Shown here: piece by piece, positions 32,504-41,300 of the stretch | Position numbering within the stretch: the stretch's first letter is position 1 | Layout: every line of letters starts with the position of its first letter | From: Bog-756 sp035949055 | GTDB taxonomy: Bacteria > Actinomycetota > Acidimicrobiia > Acidimicrobiales > RAAP-2 | DNA length: 64,000 nt | Assembly: GCA_035949055.1 (NCBI GenBank) | Contig: DASZIO010000053.1 | Span: 186,001 to 250,000 of the forward strand | Direction: 5' to 3' | The notes under the pieces: generated by a model | What the model was told of the DNA's origin: nothing | What the model saw: the letters and a program-made list of their open reading frames with translations, nothing else | The model's database searches: none | Position numbers and translations under genes: made by a program

Positions 32504-34168
32504 GTGGAGCCACGGGACCGAGGCGGAGAAGCACCGTCGGTGACCCTTGCCTTCGACGTGGCCGTGGCCGGCCTGACCGACCCGCAGCGACTGGCCGTCG
32601 ATTCCCCCTCGCCGGCCTTGTGCATCCTGGCCGGCGCCGGGTCGGGAAAGACGAGCGTGCTGACCCTGCGAGTGGCCCGCCGCATCCGGGACGGGTCTGC
32701 CGAGGCGGACCATACCGTCGTGTGCACCTTCACCCGCCGGGCCGCCCGCGAGCTCCGCGACCGGCTGCAACGGTACGGCGTGCCCGTCTCCACACCGGCG
32801 ACTCGTGGCGGTGCACCCAGTCCGGGGGTGAGGGCCGGCACGCTCCATCAATTGGCCCTCACGCTTCTCCGGCGCCGGGCCCTCGACGCCGGTGACCGGG
32901 CTCCTGTGGTCTTCGACGATCGGTACCGCCTCCTACGGGACCAGGTCGGCGACCCCGGCCTGGCTTCGGCATTGGCCACCGAGATCGGCTGGGCGAAGGC
33001 CAGCGGTCTCGGTCCGGACACCTATGCCGAGGGCGCGCATCGGGCCGGACGCGCCGTGCTGGTCTCGGCCGAGCAGGTGCAGGAGGCGTTCGAGTGGTAC
33101 CAGCTCGCGCTCGATCGACGACGAGCGATCGACCTGGACGACCTCCTCGGCCTGGCGTCCGACGCCCTGCTGTCCGACCGGGCCTTCGCCGAGGCCGCAT
33201 CCTGGCGTTACCGCCACCTGTCGGTCGACGAGTTCCAGGACGTGAACCCCGCCCAGTTCCGGCTCATCCGCGCGCTCTCGGAGAACCGCCACGATCTCTG
33301 CGTGGTGGGCGACCCCAACCAGGCCATCTACGGATGGAACGGTGCCGACCCCAGCCTGTTGCAGCGCCTGCCCGCGGCGGTGCCTGGCATGAAGGTGATC
33401 CGGCTCGACGAGAACCACCGCTCGACGCCCCAGGTCGTGCGGGCCGCGGCCGAGGTCCTCGGGCGCGCTGCGGCGGTGGTGCCCCGATCCACCGTCGCGG
33501 ACGGACCCATGCCACTCGTCACCGCCTACGACGATGACGACGCCGAGGCTGAAGGGGTGGCATCGCTACTGGTGGACCGGGCCGACGAGGGACGGCGGTG
33601 GTCGGATCATGCCGTGTTGGCCCGCACGAACGAGCAGCTCTCGATGATGGCCCGGGCGCTGGCCCGGGCCGGCATCCCCTACCGGATGGCAGCTGGGCCG
33701 GCGGAGGCCGACGGTCCGCCCGAGGGCCCAGCCGCTGAAGTGACGGCAGAAGAGTCGGAGCGCTCGCAGCGCCCAGCGGGGCCGGCGAGGCCGGCGAGGC
33801 CGGCCAGGTCGGCGGGGTCGGGCAACGCCGTCGAGTTGGCCACCTTCCACCGGGCCAAGGGACTCGAGTGGGACTCGGTGTTCGTCGTCGGCGTCGAGGA
33901 CGGGTTCGTACCCATCGCCTACGCCGAGGGTGAGAGTGCCCGAGCAGAGGAGCGACGACTCCTGTACGTCGCCCTCACCCGGGCCTCCCGCGAATTGCAC
34001 TGCTCGTGGTCCCGTCTCCGACGCATGGGCCTCGGACGCCGAAGAGAGCGCGAACCTTCGCCGTGGCTGGCGGCCGTGGCACGTGTGTCGCGCCCAGGCA
34101 TCGGCCGCCCCGCGCCTGGGCAGGCCGGGCGCCGGATCGCCGAGTTGCGGGCCACTCTCCGGCGGTGA
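32504..34168 (+). CDS. Compact UvrD/PcrA-like ATP-dependent helicase
   Basis: 554 residues, short for UvrD (~700-780). All superfamily 1A motifs are visible: LTDPQRLAVDSP (Q motif), AGAGSGKTSVL (Walker A), TFTRRAARELRDRL (Ia), VDEFQDVNPAQFRLIR (II), GDPNQAIYGWNGAD (III), DENHRSTPQVV (IV), LATFHRAKGLEWDSVFVVG (V), LLYVALTRAS (VI). It most resembles actinobacterial UvrD2 in architecture, but with no HRDC or nuclease domain. A repetitive PAGPARPARPARSAGSG linker precedes motif V, where domain 2B would be reduced. Start GTG 32504 rests on TAGCCT upstream; GTG 32540 is an alternative. Confidence 0.9.
   Translation: MEPRDRGGEAPSVTLAFDVAVAGLTDPQRLAVDSPSPALCILAGAGSGKTSVLTLRVARRIRDGSAEADHTVVCTFTRRAARELRDRLQRYGVPVSTPATRGGAPSPGVRAGTLHQLALTLLRRRALDAGDRAPVVFDDRYRLLRDQVGDPGLASALATEIGWAKASGLGPDTYAEGAHRAGRAVLVSAEQVQEAFEWYQLALDRRRAIDLDDLLGLASDALLSDRAFAEAASWRYRHLSVDEFQDVNPAQFRLIRALSENRHDLCVVGDPNQAIYGWNGADPSLLQRLPAAVPGMKVIRLDENHRSTPQVVRAAAEVLGRAAAVVPRSTVADGPMPLVTAYDDDDAEAEGVASLLVDRADEGRRWSDHAVLARTNEQLSMMARALARAGIPYRMAAGPAEADGPPEGPAAEVTAEESERSQRPAGPARPARPARSAGSGNAVELATFHRAKGLEWDSVFVVGVEDGFVPIAYAEGESARAEERRLLYVALTRASRELHCSWSRLRRMGLGRRREREPSPWLAAVARVSRPGIGRPAPGQAGRRIAELRATLRR
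33781..33816. repeat. 9-bp tandem repeat, four imperfect copies, in the helicase gene
   Basis: GCCGGCGAG-type units in frame encode the Ala-Arg-Pro repeat of the linker before motif V. Confidence 0.7.
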
Positions 34169-34190
34169 TCCGTCCGGACCCAGGGTTGAT

Positions 34191-34208
34191 GCCGCCCCTG
34201 CCGGCGGC
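34191..34208. terminator. Small GC hairpin between convergent helicase and xthA genes
   Basis: GCCGCC / GGCGGC stem of 6 bp with a 6-nt loop, 22 bp past the helicase stop and 15 bp from the xthA stop. No T-tract. Confidence 0.3.
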
Positions 34209-34222
34209 GTGGCGCGATCAGG

Positions 34223-34996
34223 TCACCCGATGTCGGTATCGATGAACACCGGGGCGTGGTCCGACGGCTTCTGCCCCTTACGGGCGTTCCGGTCGATGAG
34301 GCCGTAGCGGGTTCGTCCCGCCAGTGCCTCGGTGACGAGGATGAGATCGATCCGCATGCCCCGGTGCTTGTGGAAGTTGCCGGCGCGGTAGTCCCACCAC
34401 GTGAACAGGTTGTCGTCGTCGTAGAGACGGCGGAACACGTCGACCAGCCCCCATGACAGCAGCTCACCGACGGCGGCCCGCTCCGGAGGGCTCACGTGGG
34501 TGGCGCCCTCGAATTGGGCCGGGTCCCAGACATCTCGATCCTCGGGTGCCACATTGAAGTCACCGCACACCGCCAAGGGACGATCAGGTGAGCTGGTCTC
34601 GTCCAGCAACGCCCGCAGTCGGGCCAGCCAGGCCAGCTTGGCCGGGTACTGGTCACTGTCCAGGCTGCGCCCATTGGGCACGTAGACCGATACGACCCGC
34701 ACCCCTCCGCAGTCGGCGGCGATCAACCGGCTCCCCTGCGTGTCGAGTTCCGAGCCGAGGCCGGACGAAGCCTCAGCCAACCCGATCCGGCTGGCGATGG
34801 CGACTCCGTTCCAGCGCCCATCTCCGTGATGGACCGTCTCGTAGCCAAGGGCGGTGAAGGCACTGTGGGGGAACGCCGCATCGGCCTGCTTGGTCTCTTG
34901 CATGCACAGGACGTCCGGCTCGGCGTAAGCGAGCCACTCTTCCACCCGCGGGAGCCTGGCAGTCAGGGAGTTGACATTCCAAGTGGCGATGCGCAC
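34223..34996 (-). CDS. xthA: Exodeoxyribonuclease III
   Basis: 257-residue AP endonuclease/3'-exonuclease of the exonuclease-endonuclease-phosphatase family, acting in base-excision repair. VRIATWNVNSLTARL opens it, LCMQETKQADAAFP carries the metal-binding Glu, VVSVYVPNG and GDFNVAPEDRDVWD follow, and SDHAPVFIDTDIG at the C-terminus contains the catalytic His. The GTG start at 34996 is preceded by GAGGAG with ~7-nt spacing. It sits 11 bp downstream of fabZ on the same strand. Confidence 0.94.
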   Translation of the reverse strand: MRIATWNVNSLTARLPRVEEWLAYAEPDVLCMQETKQADAAFPHSAFTALGYETVHHGDGRWNGVAIASRIGLAEASSGLGSELDTQGSRLIAADCGGVRVVSVYVPNGRSLDSDQYPAKLAWLARLRALLDETSSPDRPLAVCGDFNVAPEDRDVWDPAQFEGATHVSPPERAAVGELLSWGLVDVFRRLYDDDNLFTWWDYRAGNFHKHRGMRIDLILVTEALAGRTRYGLIDRNARKGQKPSDHAPVFIDTDIG

Positions 34997-35007
34997 CCTC
35001 GCGCTCC

Positions 35008-35442
35008 TCAGGCCTGGCCGGCAACCGAGGCGTCGACCAGCACGAAGAGGAGATCGGCCTGGCACGCCACCTCACCGTCCACGCTGGCCCGGCCGGTCCC
35101 CTTTCCGGCCCGGGTCGACATCCGGCCCAGGGTGACCTCGAGATCGAGCCGGTCGCCGGGGACCACCTGACGGCGGAACCGGGCGTGCTCGATGCCGCCG
35201 AAGAGGGGGAGCCTGCCGGCAAACCGGGGGTCGGCCAGCACGGCCACACCGCCCAGCTGGGCGAGGGCCTCGACCATCAGAACGCCGGGGAGAGTGGGCC
35301 GGCCCGGAAAGTGCCCGGAGAAAAAGGGCTCCTCCCCCGTCAGCTGCCAGCTCCCCGAGGCCGCCTGTCCGGGCTCGACGGAGTGGAGCTCCGAGACAAA
35401 GAGAAAGGGCGGACGATGGGGTAGGTAGTCCTCGGCTCGCAC
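35008..35442 (-). CDS. fabZ: FabZ-type 3-hydroxyacyl-ACP dehydratase
   Basis: 144-residue hot-dog-fold enzyme. HRPPFLFVSELHSVE, then FFSGHFPGRPTLPGVLMVEALAQLGGVA, with the catalytic His of HFPG and Glu of MVEALAQ, is diagnostic of FabZ. It dehydrates 3-hydroxyacyl-ACP in fatty acid elongation and would use the ACP encoded at 7 kb. The GTG start at 35442 has TATCCT 8 nt upstream. Confidence 0.92.
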   Translation of the reverse strand: MRAEDYLPHRPPFLFVSELHSVEPGQAASGSWQLTGEEPFFSGHFPGRPTLPGVLMVEALAQLGGVAVLADPRFAGRLPLFGGIEHARFRRQVVPGDRLDLEVTLGRMSTRAGKGTGRASVDGEVACQADLLFVLVDASVAGQA

Positions 35443-35450
35443 GACTGCCG

Positions 35451-35456
35451 AGGATA
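35451..35456 (-). promoter_or_regulatory. Leaderless -10 of fabZ
   Basis: TATCCT on the minus strand, 8 nt before the GTG at 35442. Confidence 0.5.
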
Positions 35457-35502
35457 TCGGTGACCGTGGGACGAGGCCCGGTGTCCGGAGGAGCCGCGGA
35501 GC

Positions 35503-36864
35503 TCAGCGCCCTTCGAAGCCGGGCAGTGCCAGCGCGGCCCGCCGACCGGCGGCATCGACCGACACCAGCACGAAAGGCCGTGTCTCACCCTTGGCCAGCA
35601 CCTGGCGGGCCCGGGTCGGTGGTGGGTCACCCAGGCTGCGGAGCGGCACGTGGCACAGCATGCCGTCCACATCGATGTGGGCTCCATGCGAGGTGAACGA
35701 AACGACCGTGCCGTCGAATGTGCTCCCGATCGGGTGATTGGCCACGAAGGTGAGGAAGGTCACCGGGTCGTTGAGGGCGGAGACGGTTTCGGCGCCGGTG
35801 GCCATGGCCACCTTGGCGACCTGAGTCGCCTGCGAGGCCTCAGCAGCATGATCGCCCTTGGCGGCCTTGGCGGCCTTGGCGGCCTTGTCGGACTTGGGCG
35901 CCTTGCCGGCTTTGTCGGCCTTGGGTGCCTTGCCGGCTTTGCCCACTTTGGGAGCCTTGCCGGCCTTACTGGTCTTGCTGGTCTTGCTGGTCTTGCTGGT
36001 CTTGCTGGTCTTGCTGGTCTTAGCGTCTTTCGCGGACTTGGTGGACCGACCAGTTGGGTCCGTCGCTTCGTGCCGGCTGGCACCAGCAGCTTTCGTCGTC
36101 CGCCCATCGGTCGTCGACCCGCCCGGCTTCGCCCCCTTGGCCGCCTTGGCCGCTTTGACCGTCGTGGGTGCGGATGCGGCGTTGCCGGTGTTCGCCTCGC
36201 CGGTCGGCTTTGTGGACTTGGCGGCTTTGGCGGCCTTGGGCTCCATGGGCTCCTTCGCGGTCTTGGCGGCTTTGGCCGGCTTGGTCGGCTTGGCGTCCTT
36301 CGCGGTCTTGGCGGCCTTGGTCGCTTTCTTCGCGCGGCCGGTGGTCCCGTCCTCCTCCTCGAGAGCCTCGGGCGCGGAACCGTCCCGCCTTGACCGGGTC
36401 GTGACTGACCGGCTCCTGACCCCCCGCACCGGGGTCCTTGGCGTGAAGACCCAACCCACACCGGGCACCGGCTTGCCACCGATGAGCCGTCCCGGCTCGA
36501 ACAGCCAGGGGCGCTCGGCATGGAATTCCTGGAAGGAGTCGTTCGACAGCACCAAGGCGCCGGACTTCTCGGCAATCCGGAGGATGAACCCGTCACCCCT
36601 TCCCAGGGCCCCGGCCGGAGGCGTGATCATTTCGCCGTGCTCCAGGGCCTGCTCGAAGGCGGGTACTTCAGACGGGTCGATGCGGTGGCCGAACGAAGCG
36701 TCGACCACCACGGTGACATCGGTTGTGGCGAAGCCCTGGTACTCCTCGAGGAAGCTGCGGATGGCCTCGTCCAGCTGGACCAGGCTGGGGAGGGTCCGCC
36801 CCTCGGTGGCGATGTTGGACCCGTCGACGACGATCCTCCGGCGTTCCTGTCGATCGGGTGCCAT
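35503..36864 (-). CDS. NYN-domain ribonuclease-like protein with lysine-rich linker and S1-like domain
   Basis: 453 residues in three parts. Residues ~8-165 are an NYN (PIN-like, Zc3h12a-type) domain: RRIVVDGSNIATEGR, then DVTVVVDASFGHRID and GDGFILRIAEKSGALVLSNDSF with the acidic residues expected for a metal-dependent RNase. Residues ~190-365 are a histone-H1-like Lys/Ala/Thr/Ser linker including a TSK repeat. The C-terminal ~85 residues form an S1-like beta-barrel (IGSTFDGTVVSFTSHGAHIDVDGMLCHVPL). It probably cuts or binds structured RNA. Start ATG at 36864 is provisional, as no clear ribosome-binding site or leaderless hexamer is seen. Confidence 0.82.
   Translation of the reverse strand: MAPDRQERRRIVVDGSNIATEGRTLPSLVQLDEAIRSFLEEYQGFATTDVTVVVDASFGHRIDPSEVPAFEQALEHGEMITPPAGALGRGDGFILRIAEKSGALVLSNDSFQEFHAERPWLFEPGRLIGGKPVPGVGWVFTPRTPVRGVRSRSVTTRSRRDGSAPEALEEEDGTTGRAKKATKAAKTAKDAKPTKPAKAAKTAKEPMEPKAAKAAKSTKPTGEANTGNAASAPTTVKAAKAAKGAKPGGSTTDGRTTKAAGASRHEATDPTGRSTKSAKDAKTSKTSKTSKTSKTSKTSKAGKAPKVGKAGKAPKADKAGKAPKSDKAAKAAKAAKGDHAAEASQATQVAKVAMATGAETVSALNDPVTFLTFVANHPIGSTFDGTVVSFTSHGAHIDVDGMLCHVPLRSLGDPPPTRARQVLAKGETRPFVLVSVDAAGRRAALALPGFEGR
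35966..36021. repeat. 9-bp tandem repeat encoding the TSK tract
   Basis: About six copies of a CTGGTCTTG-type unit, in frame, encode the Thr-Ser-Lys repeat of the NYN/S1 protein linker. The flanking 150 bp on either side are also low complexity (AlaLys-rich). Confidence 0.9.
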
Positions 36865-36954
36865 ACACGTCACAGTCAACCATCTGACCAGGTCGGAAAG
36901 GACCATCCCGGGCGGCCGGTCGCTCGGGAGGGCCTGGCGACGCTGCGGCATCCC

Positions 36955-36960
36955 TAGGAT
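36955..36960 (+). promoter_or_regulatory. Leaderless -10 of the M20 peptidase gene
   Basis: TAGGAT followed by 7 nt and the GTG at 36968. Confidence 0.6.
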
Positions 36961-36967
36961 GCCCTGG

Positions 36968-38314
36968 GTGAACGATGAGCAGGCCCGCACCGCCGAGGCG
37001 ACCGACCTTCTCCAGCACCTGATCCGTAACCGGTGCGTGAACGACGGGACCGCCGCCTCCGGGCAGGAAACCCGCAATGCGGACCTGTTGCGCAGCTATC
37101 TCGACGGCATCGGTGTGGACATGGAGGTCTACGAACCCCAACCGGGCCGCACCTCCCTGGTGGCGAAAGTCCACGGTTCCGACCCGGCCGCGGCCTCCCT
37201 CACCCTCCTCGGCCATACCGACGTCGTACCCGCGACGGCGGCCGACTGGCGCCACGACCCGTTCGGAGGTGAGCTCATCGACGACGAAGTCTGGGGCCGG
37301 GGCGCGATCGACATGCTCAACCTGACCGCCACCATGGCCACCGCCCTGCGCCAGTTGGCCCGGAGCGGGTTCCGGCCCGCGGGGGACCTCACCTACGTGG
37401 CGGTGGCCGACGAGGAGGCTCTCGGCACCCACGGTGCCGAATGGCTGTGCCGTCATGCCGCCGACGAGGTCGGCGGCGACTACGTGATCACCGAATCAGG
37501 CGGGTTCCCGAGGGACGCCCTTGACGGTGCCACCCGTCTCCCGGTCATCGTCGGCGAGAAAGGGGTCTTCTGGTGCCTCCTCACCGTCCGGGGCACCCCA
37601 GGCCACGGTTCCCAACCCCTGCGCACCGATAGTGCCCTCGTCAAGGCGGCCGAGGTGGTCCGACGCATCGATGCGCACCGACCCGAGGCCGAACTTCACG
37701 AGGCCTGGGTCCGCTTCATCGAGGGGATGGGCTTTCCGGAGGAGATCACCCAACCGTTGCTCGACCCCGGGCAGATCGATCAGTTCTGCGACGAGCTCCC
37801 CATGCTCGGCCTGGCCCGTCAGGCCCACGCCTGCACCCACACGACCATGGCTCCCACGGTGATGCGGGCGGGAACCAAGGTCAACGTCATCCCCGACCGG
37901 GTTGAGCTCGAGGTCGACATACGTTCCCTCCCCGGCTGGGACACGGCCGACGTCCGGGCCATGGTGCGCGACGCGCTCGGCGACATGGCAGACGAGGTGG
38001 ACATCGAGTTCCGGTCCGAGCACGTGGCGACCACGTCCCCGATCGACACGCCACTGTGGGACTCGCTGGAACGGGTCAGTCGGGTCTTCTACCCAGGGGC
38101 GCGCACCGTTCCCTACCTGACCGTCGGCGCCACCGATGCAAAGTTCCACCGGGCCCTCGGGAGTGTGGCCTATGGGTTCGGCCTCCACAGCCGGGCCATC
38201 GGGTTCGAGGACTACGGGGCCATGTTCCACGGGATCGACGAGCGGGTGGATACGGAGTCGCTCCATCTGTCCACCGAAATGTGGATCGCCCTCGCCCACG
38301 ACTTCCTCACCTGA
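36968..38314 (+). CDS. M20 family metallopeptidase/deacylase
   Basis: 448-residue di-zinc hydrolase of the M20 family (dipeptidase, acetylornithine or succinyl-DAP deacylase-like). Metal and catalytic residues are visible in LLGHTDVVPA (His, Asp), VWGRGAIDML (Asp) and VAVADEEALGTHGAEW (Glu-Glu); the lid domain spans about residues 190-330, and a C-terminal VGATDAKFHR block and GFG follow. GTG at 36968 is preferred over the in-frame ATG at 36959, because the ATG overlaps the TAGGAT hexamer. The substrate cannot be assigned. Confidence 0.9.
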   Translation: MNDEQARTAEATDLLQHLIRNRCVNDGTAASGQETRNADLLRSYLDGIGVDMEVYEPQPGRTSLVAKVHGSDPAAASLTLLGHTDVVPATAADWRHDPFGGELIDDEVWGRGAIDMLNLTATMATALRQLARSGFRPAGDLTYVAVADEEALGTHGAEWLCRHAADEVGGDYVITESGGFPRDALDGATRLPVIVGEKGVFWCLLTVRGTPGHGSQPLRTDSALVKAAEVVRRIDAHRPEAELHEAWVRFIEGMGFPEEITQPLLDPGQIDQFCDELPMLGLARQAHACTHTTMAPTVMRAGTKVNVIPDRVELEVDIRSLPGWDTADVRAMVRDALGDMADEVDIEFRSEHVATTSPIDTPLWDSLERVSRVFYPGARTVPYLTVGATDAKFHRALGSVAYGFGLHSRAIGFEDYGAMFHGIDERVDTESLHLSTEMWIALAHDFLT

Positions 38315-38385
38315 CCCTGAGCGGCGCGCCGCCGGTCTGGCCTTCGGCCCACCCCGGCCGCCGGGTGAGACGATGGGTCTGCCGC

Positions 38386-41300
38386 CTACCCGATTGCCCG
38401 GGTCAGTAGGTCCTCCTGCTCGAGCCGGTGCAAGGCGACACTGCCCGAGGCCGGGCTGGCCGACTCGGCTCGGCTCACATGGGTGAGGGTGTGGGTCTCG
38501 CGCAGCAATCGATGCAGCCTCCCGTGGACGAAGTTCCACGCCCCCATGTTCTCCGGCTCCTCCTGGAGCCACACCACTTCCCGGGCGGAGGCATATCGTT
38601 CGAGGACGGCCCGGATGGCCGACGTGGGCCACGGGTACAGCTGCTCGACCCGTACCACCGCCACCTCCCGGGCCGCCTCACCCAGCTCGTCCCGCCGCCC
38701 CAGGGCGTCGTAGGCGATCTTGCCGGTGCAGAGCACCACCCGCCGGACCGCCCCGGGGTCGGCATCCTCGTGGCCTGAGGCCGGGTCGTCCAGCACCTCG
38801 GCGAACGAGCCGGCGGTGAAATCGGCCACGGGCGAGCGGGCCTGGCGGGCGCGCAGCAGCGACTTGGGGGTCATCACGATGAGCGGTCGGCGCGCCGGAC
38901 CTCTGACCTGGGACCGGAGCAGGTGGAAGTACTGGGCCGCGGTGGTGGGATCAGTGACTCGCATGTTGCCCCGGGCGCACAGAGCAAGGAGGCGCTCGAT
39001 GCGCGCCGATGAGTGCTCGGGTCCCTGGCCCTCATAGCCGTGAGGCAGGAGGAGGACGAGACCGGACCGCTGGCCCCATTTGTCCTCGGCCGCCACGAGG
39101 AAGTTGTCCACGATGATCTCGGCCCCGTTCCAAAAATCGCCGAATTGGGCCTCCCAGGCCACCAGATCGTCGATGGCCTCGACCGAGTACCCGTACTCGA
39201 ACCCCACACAGGCATACTCGGACAGAAGCGAGTCGAGGATGGTGAACCGCCCTTCCCCCAGCCCGGCCAACGGCACGTATTCGCGCCCAGTCGTGTTGTC
39301 CACCAGAACGGCGTGCCGTTGCGAGAAGGTGCCACGTCTGGTGTCCTGACCGGTGAGACGGACGTTGACCCCCTCGACCAGCAGCGAACCGATGGCCAGC
39401 GCCTCGGCCAGGGCCCAATCGATCTGCCCGTCGGCCACCATCTTGTCGCGTTGCTCGAACTGGCGGGCCAGCTTGGGATGGACCACGAAGCCCTCAGGCA
39501 CCGAGCGCACCGCCTCGGCCACTGCCGACAACACCGCGGCGCCGATTCCGGTGGGAACCGCCGGCACCTCGAGATCGGGGACCACGTACTCGGGGAGGAC
39601 CGGGGCTCGCTCCTGCTCGGTCTCGACCTCAGCCCGCGTCTCGTCCAGGGCCGCCTGGAGGCGGGCGGAGAAGTCGTCGAGCGCCTGCTCCGCCTCCTCC
39701 AGAGAAATGTCCCCCCGGCGGACCAGCGACTCGGTGTAGAGCTTCCGCACCGACCGCTTGGCCTCGATGAGCGAGTACATGATCGGCTGGGTGTAGCTCG
39801 GGTCATCGCCTTCGTTGTGCCCATGACGCCGGTAGCACACCAGGTCGATGACCACGTCCTTGTGGAAGGCCTGCCGGAAGCCGAGCGCCAGCCGCGCCGC
39901 CCGGACGCAAGCCTCGGGATCGTCGCCGTTGACGTGGAATATGGGTGCCTGCACCATCTTGGCCACGTCGGTCGGGTAGACGGAGGTGCGGGCCGCCTCG
40001 GGGGCGGTGGTGAATCCCAGCTGGTTGTTGATGACGATGTGCACGGTGCCACCGGTGCGGTAGCCGGCCAGGCCCGAGAGGTTGAGGGTCTCGGCCACCA
40101 CCCCCTGACCGGCGAAGGCGGCATCCCCATGCAGCAGGATGGAGAGCTCCGGGAACGGGTCTTCGGGGCCGCCCTCCAGCTGCGGGCCGGACCCGTGCTC
40201 CCCGCCCAGGGCATCCTGCTTGGCGCGGGCCATGCCCACGACCACCGGGTCCACCGCCTCGAGGTGTGAGGGGTTCGAGGCCATGGTGACCGGGATCGTC
40301 CCCCCCGAGGAGGCGACGAACGTCCCGCGGGCACCCTTGTGGTACTTGACGTCACCGGATCCCTGGACGGACTCGGGGTCGAGGTTGCCCTCGAACTCCT
40401 CGAAGATCTCCCGGTACGACTTGCCGACGATGTTGGCCAGGACGTTCAGCCGTCCCCGGTGGGCCATCCCCATCACCGCCTCGCGGAGGCCCTCGTCGAC
40501 CGCTTCCTGCAGGATGGTGTCGAGCAACACGATGGTCGACTCGGCGCCTTCGAGGCCGAACCGCTTCTGCCCCACATAGCGGGAGTGCAGGAACCGCTCG
40601 AAGACCTCGGCGGCGTTGAGCCGGTCGAGGATATGAAGCTGCTCGTCGGCGGAGAGAACAGCCGGGACTCCCTCCAGGTGCTGTTGGATCCACTGCTTCT
40701 GTTTCGGGTCCTGGATGTGCATGTACTCCACGCCGAGTGTCCGGCAGTACGCGTCGCGCAGGGTGTGGAGGATCTCGTCGAGGGTTGCCATGTCCTTGCC
40801 CGCCAGTCCGTCGGCGACGAACTGGCGCGGCAAATCCCAGATGGTGAGGCCGTAGTGCAGCGGATCGAGCTCCGGATGGAGGTCGGGTGGCTCGGCGTCC
40901 AGGGGGTCCAGGTGGGCGATGAGATGCCCCCGGACCCGGTACATGTTGATGAGCGTCTGGACGTGGACCTGTTTCGTCAGGCGGGGATGGGCACCAGCAT
41001 CGTCATGGGCAGCGTCGGCGTCCACCTCCCATCGCACCGGCTCATAGGGGATTTCGAGAGACTGAAAGACCTCTTCGTAGAAACCGTGCTGGCCGGTGAG
41101 GCACTCGGACACGTAGGCGAGGAACAGCCCCGACTCCGCTCCCTGAATGATGCGATGGTCGTACGTGGAGGTGAGGGTGACCGTCTTGCCGATGCCGAGC
41201 TCGGCCAGCGTGCGGGGGTCGGCAGCTTCGAAGCCGGGCGGGAAGGTGAGTGCTCCCACCCCAACGATGAGGCCCTGACCCGGCATGAGGCGAGGGACAG

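Noticed and set aside
32504..34168. RecB/AddA-type nuclease-helicase
   Set aside because: No C-terminal nuclease motif follows the helicase domain; the protein ends shortly after motif VI.
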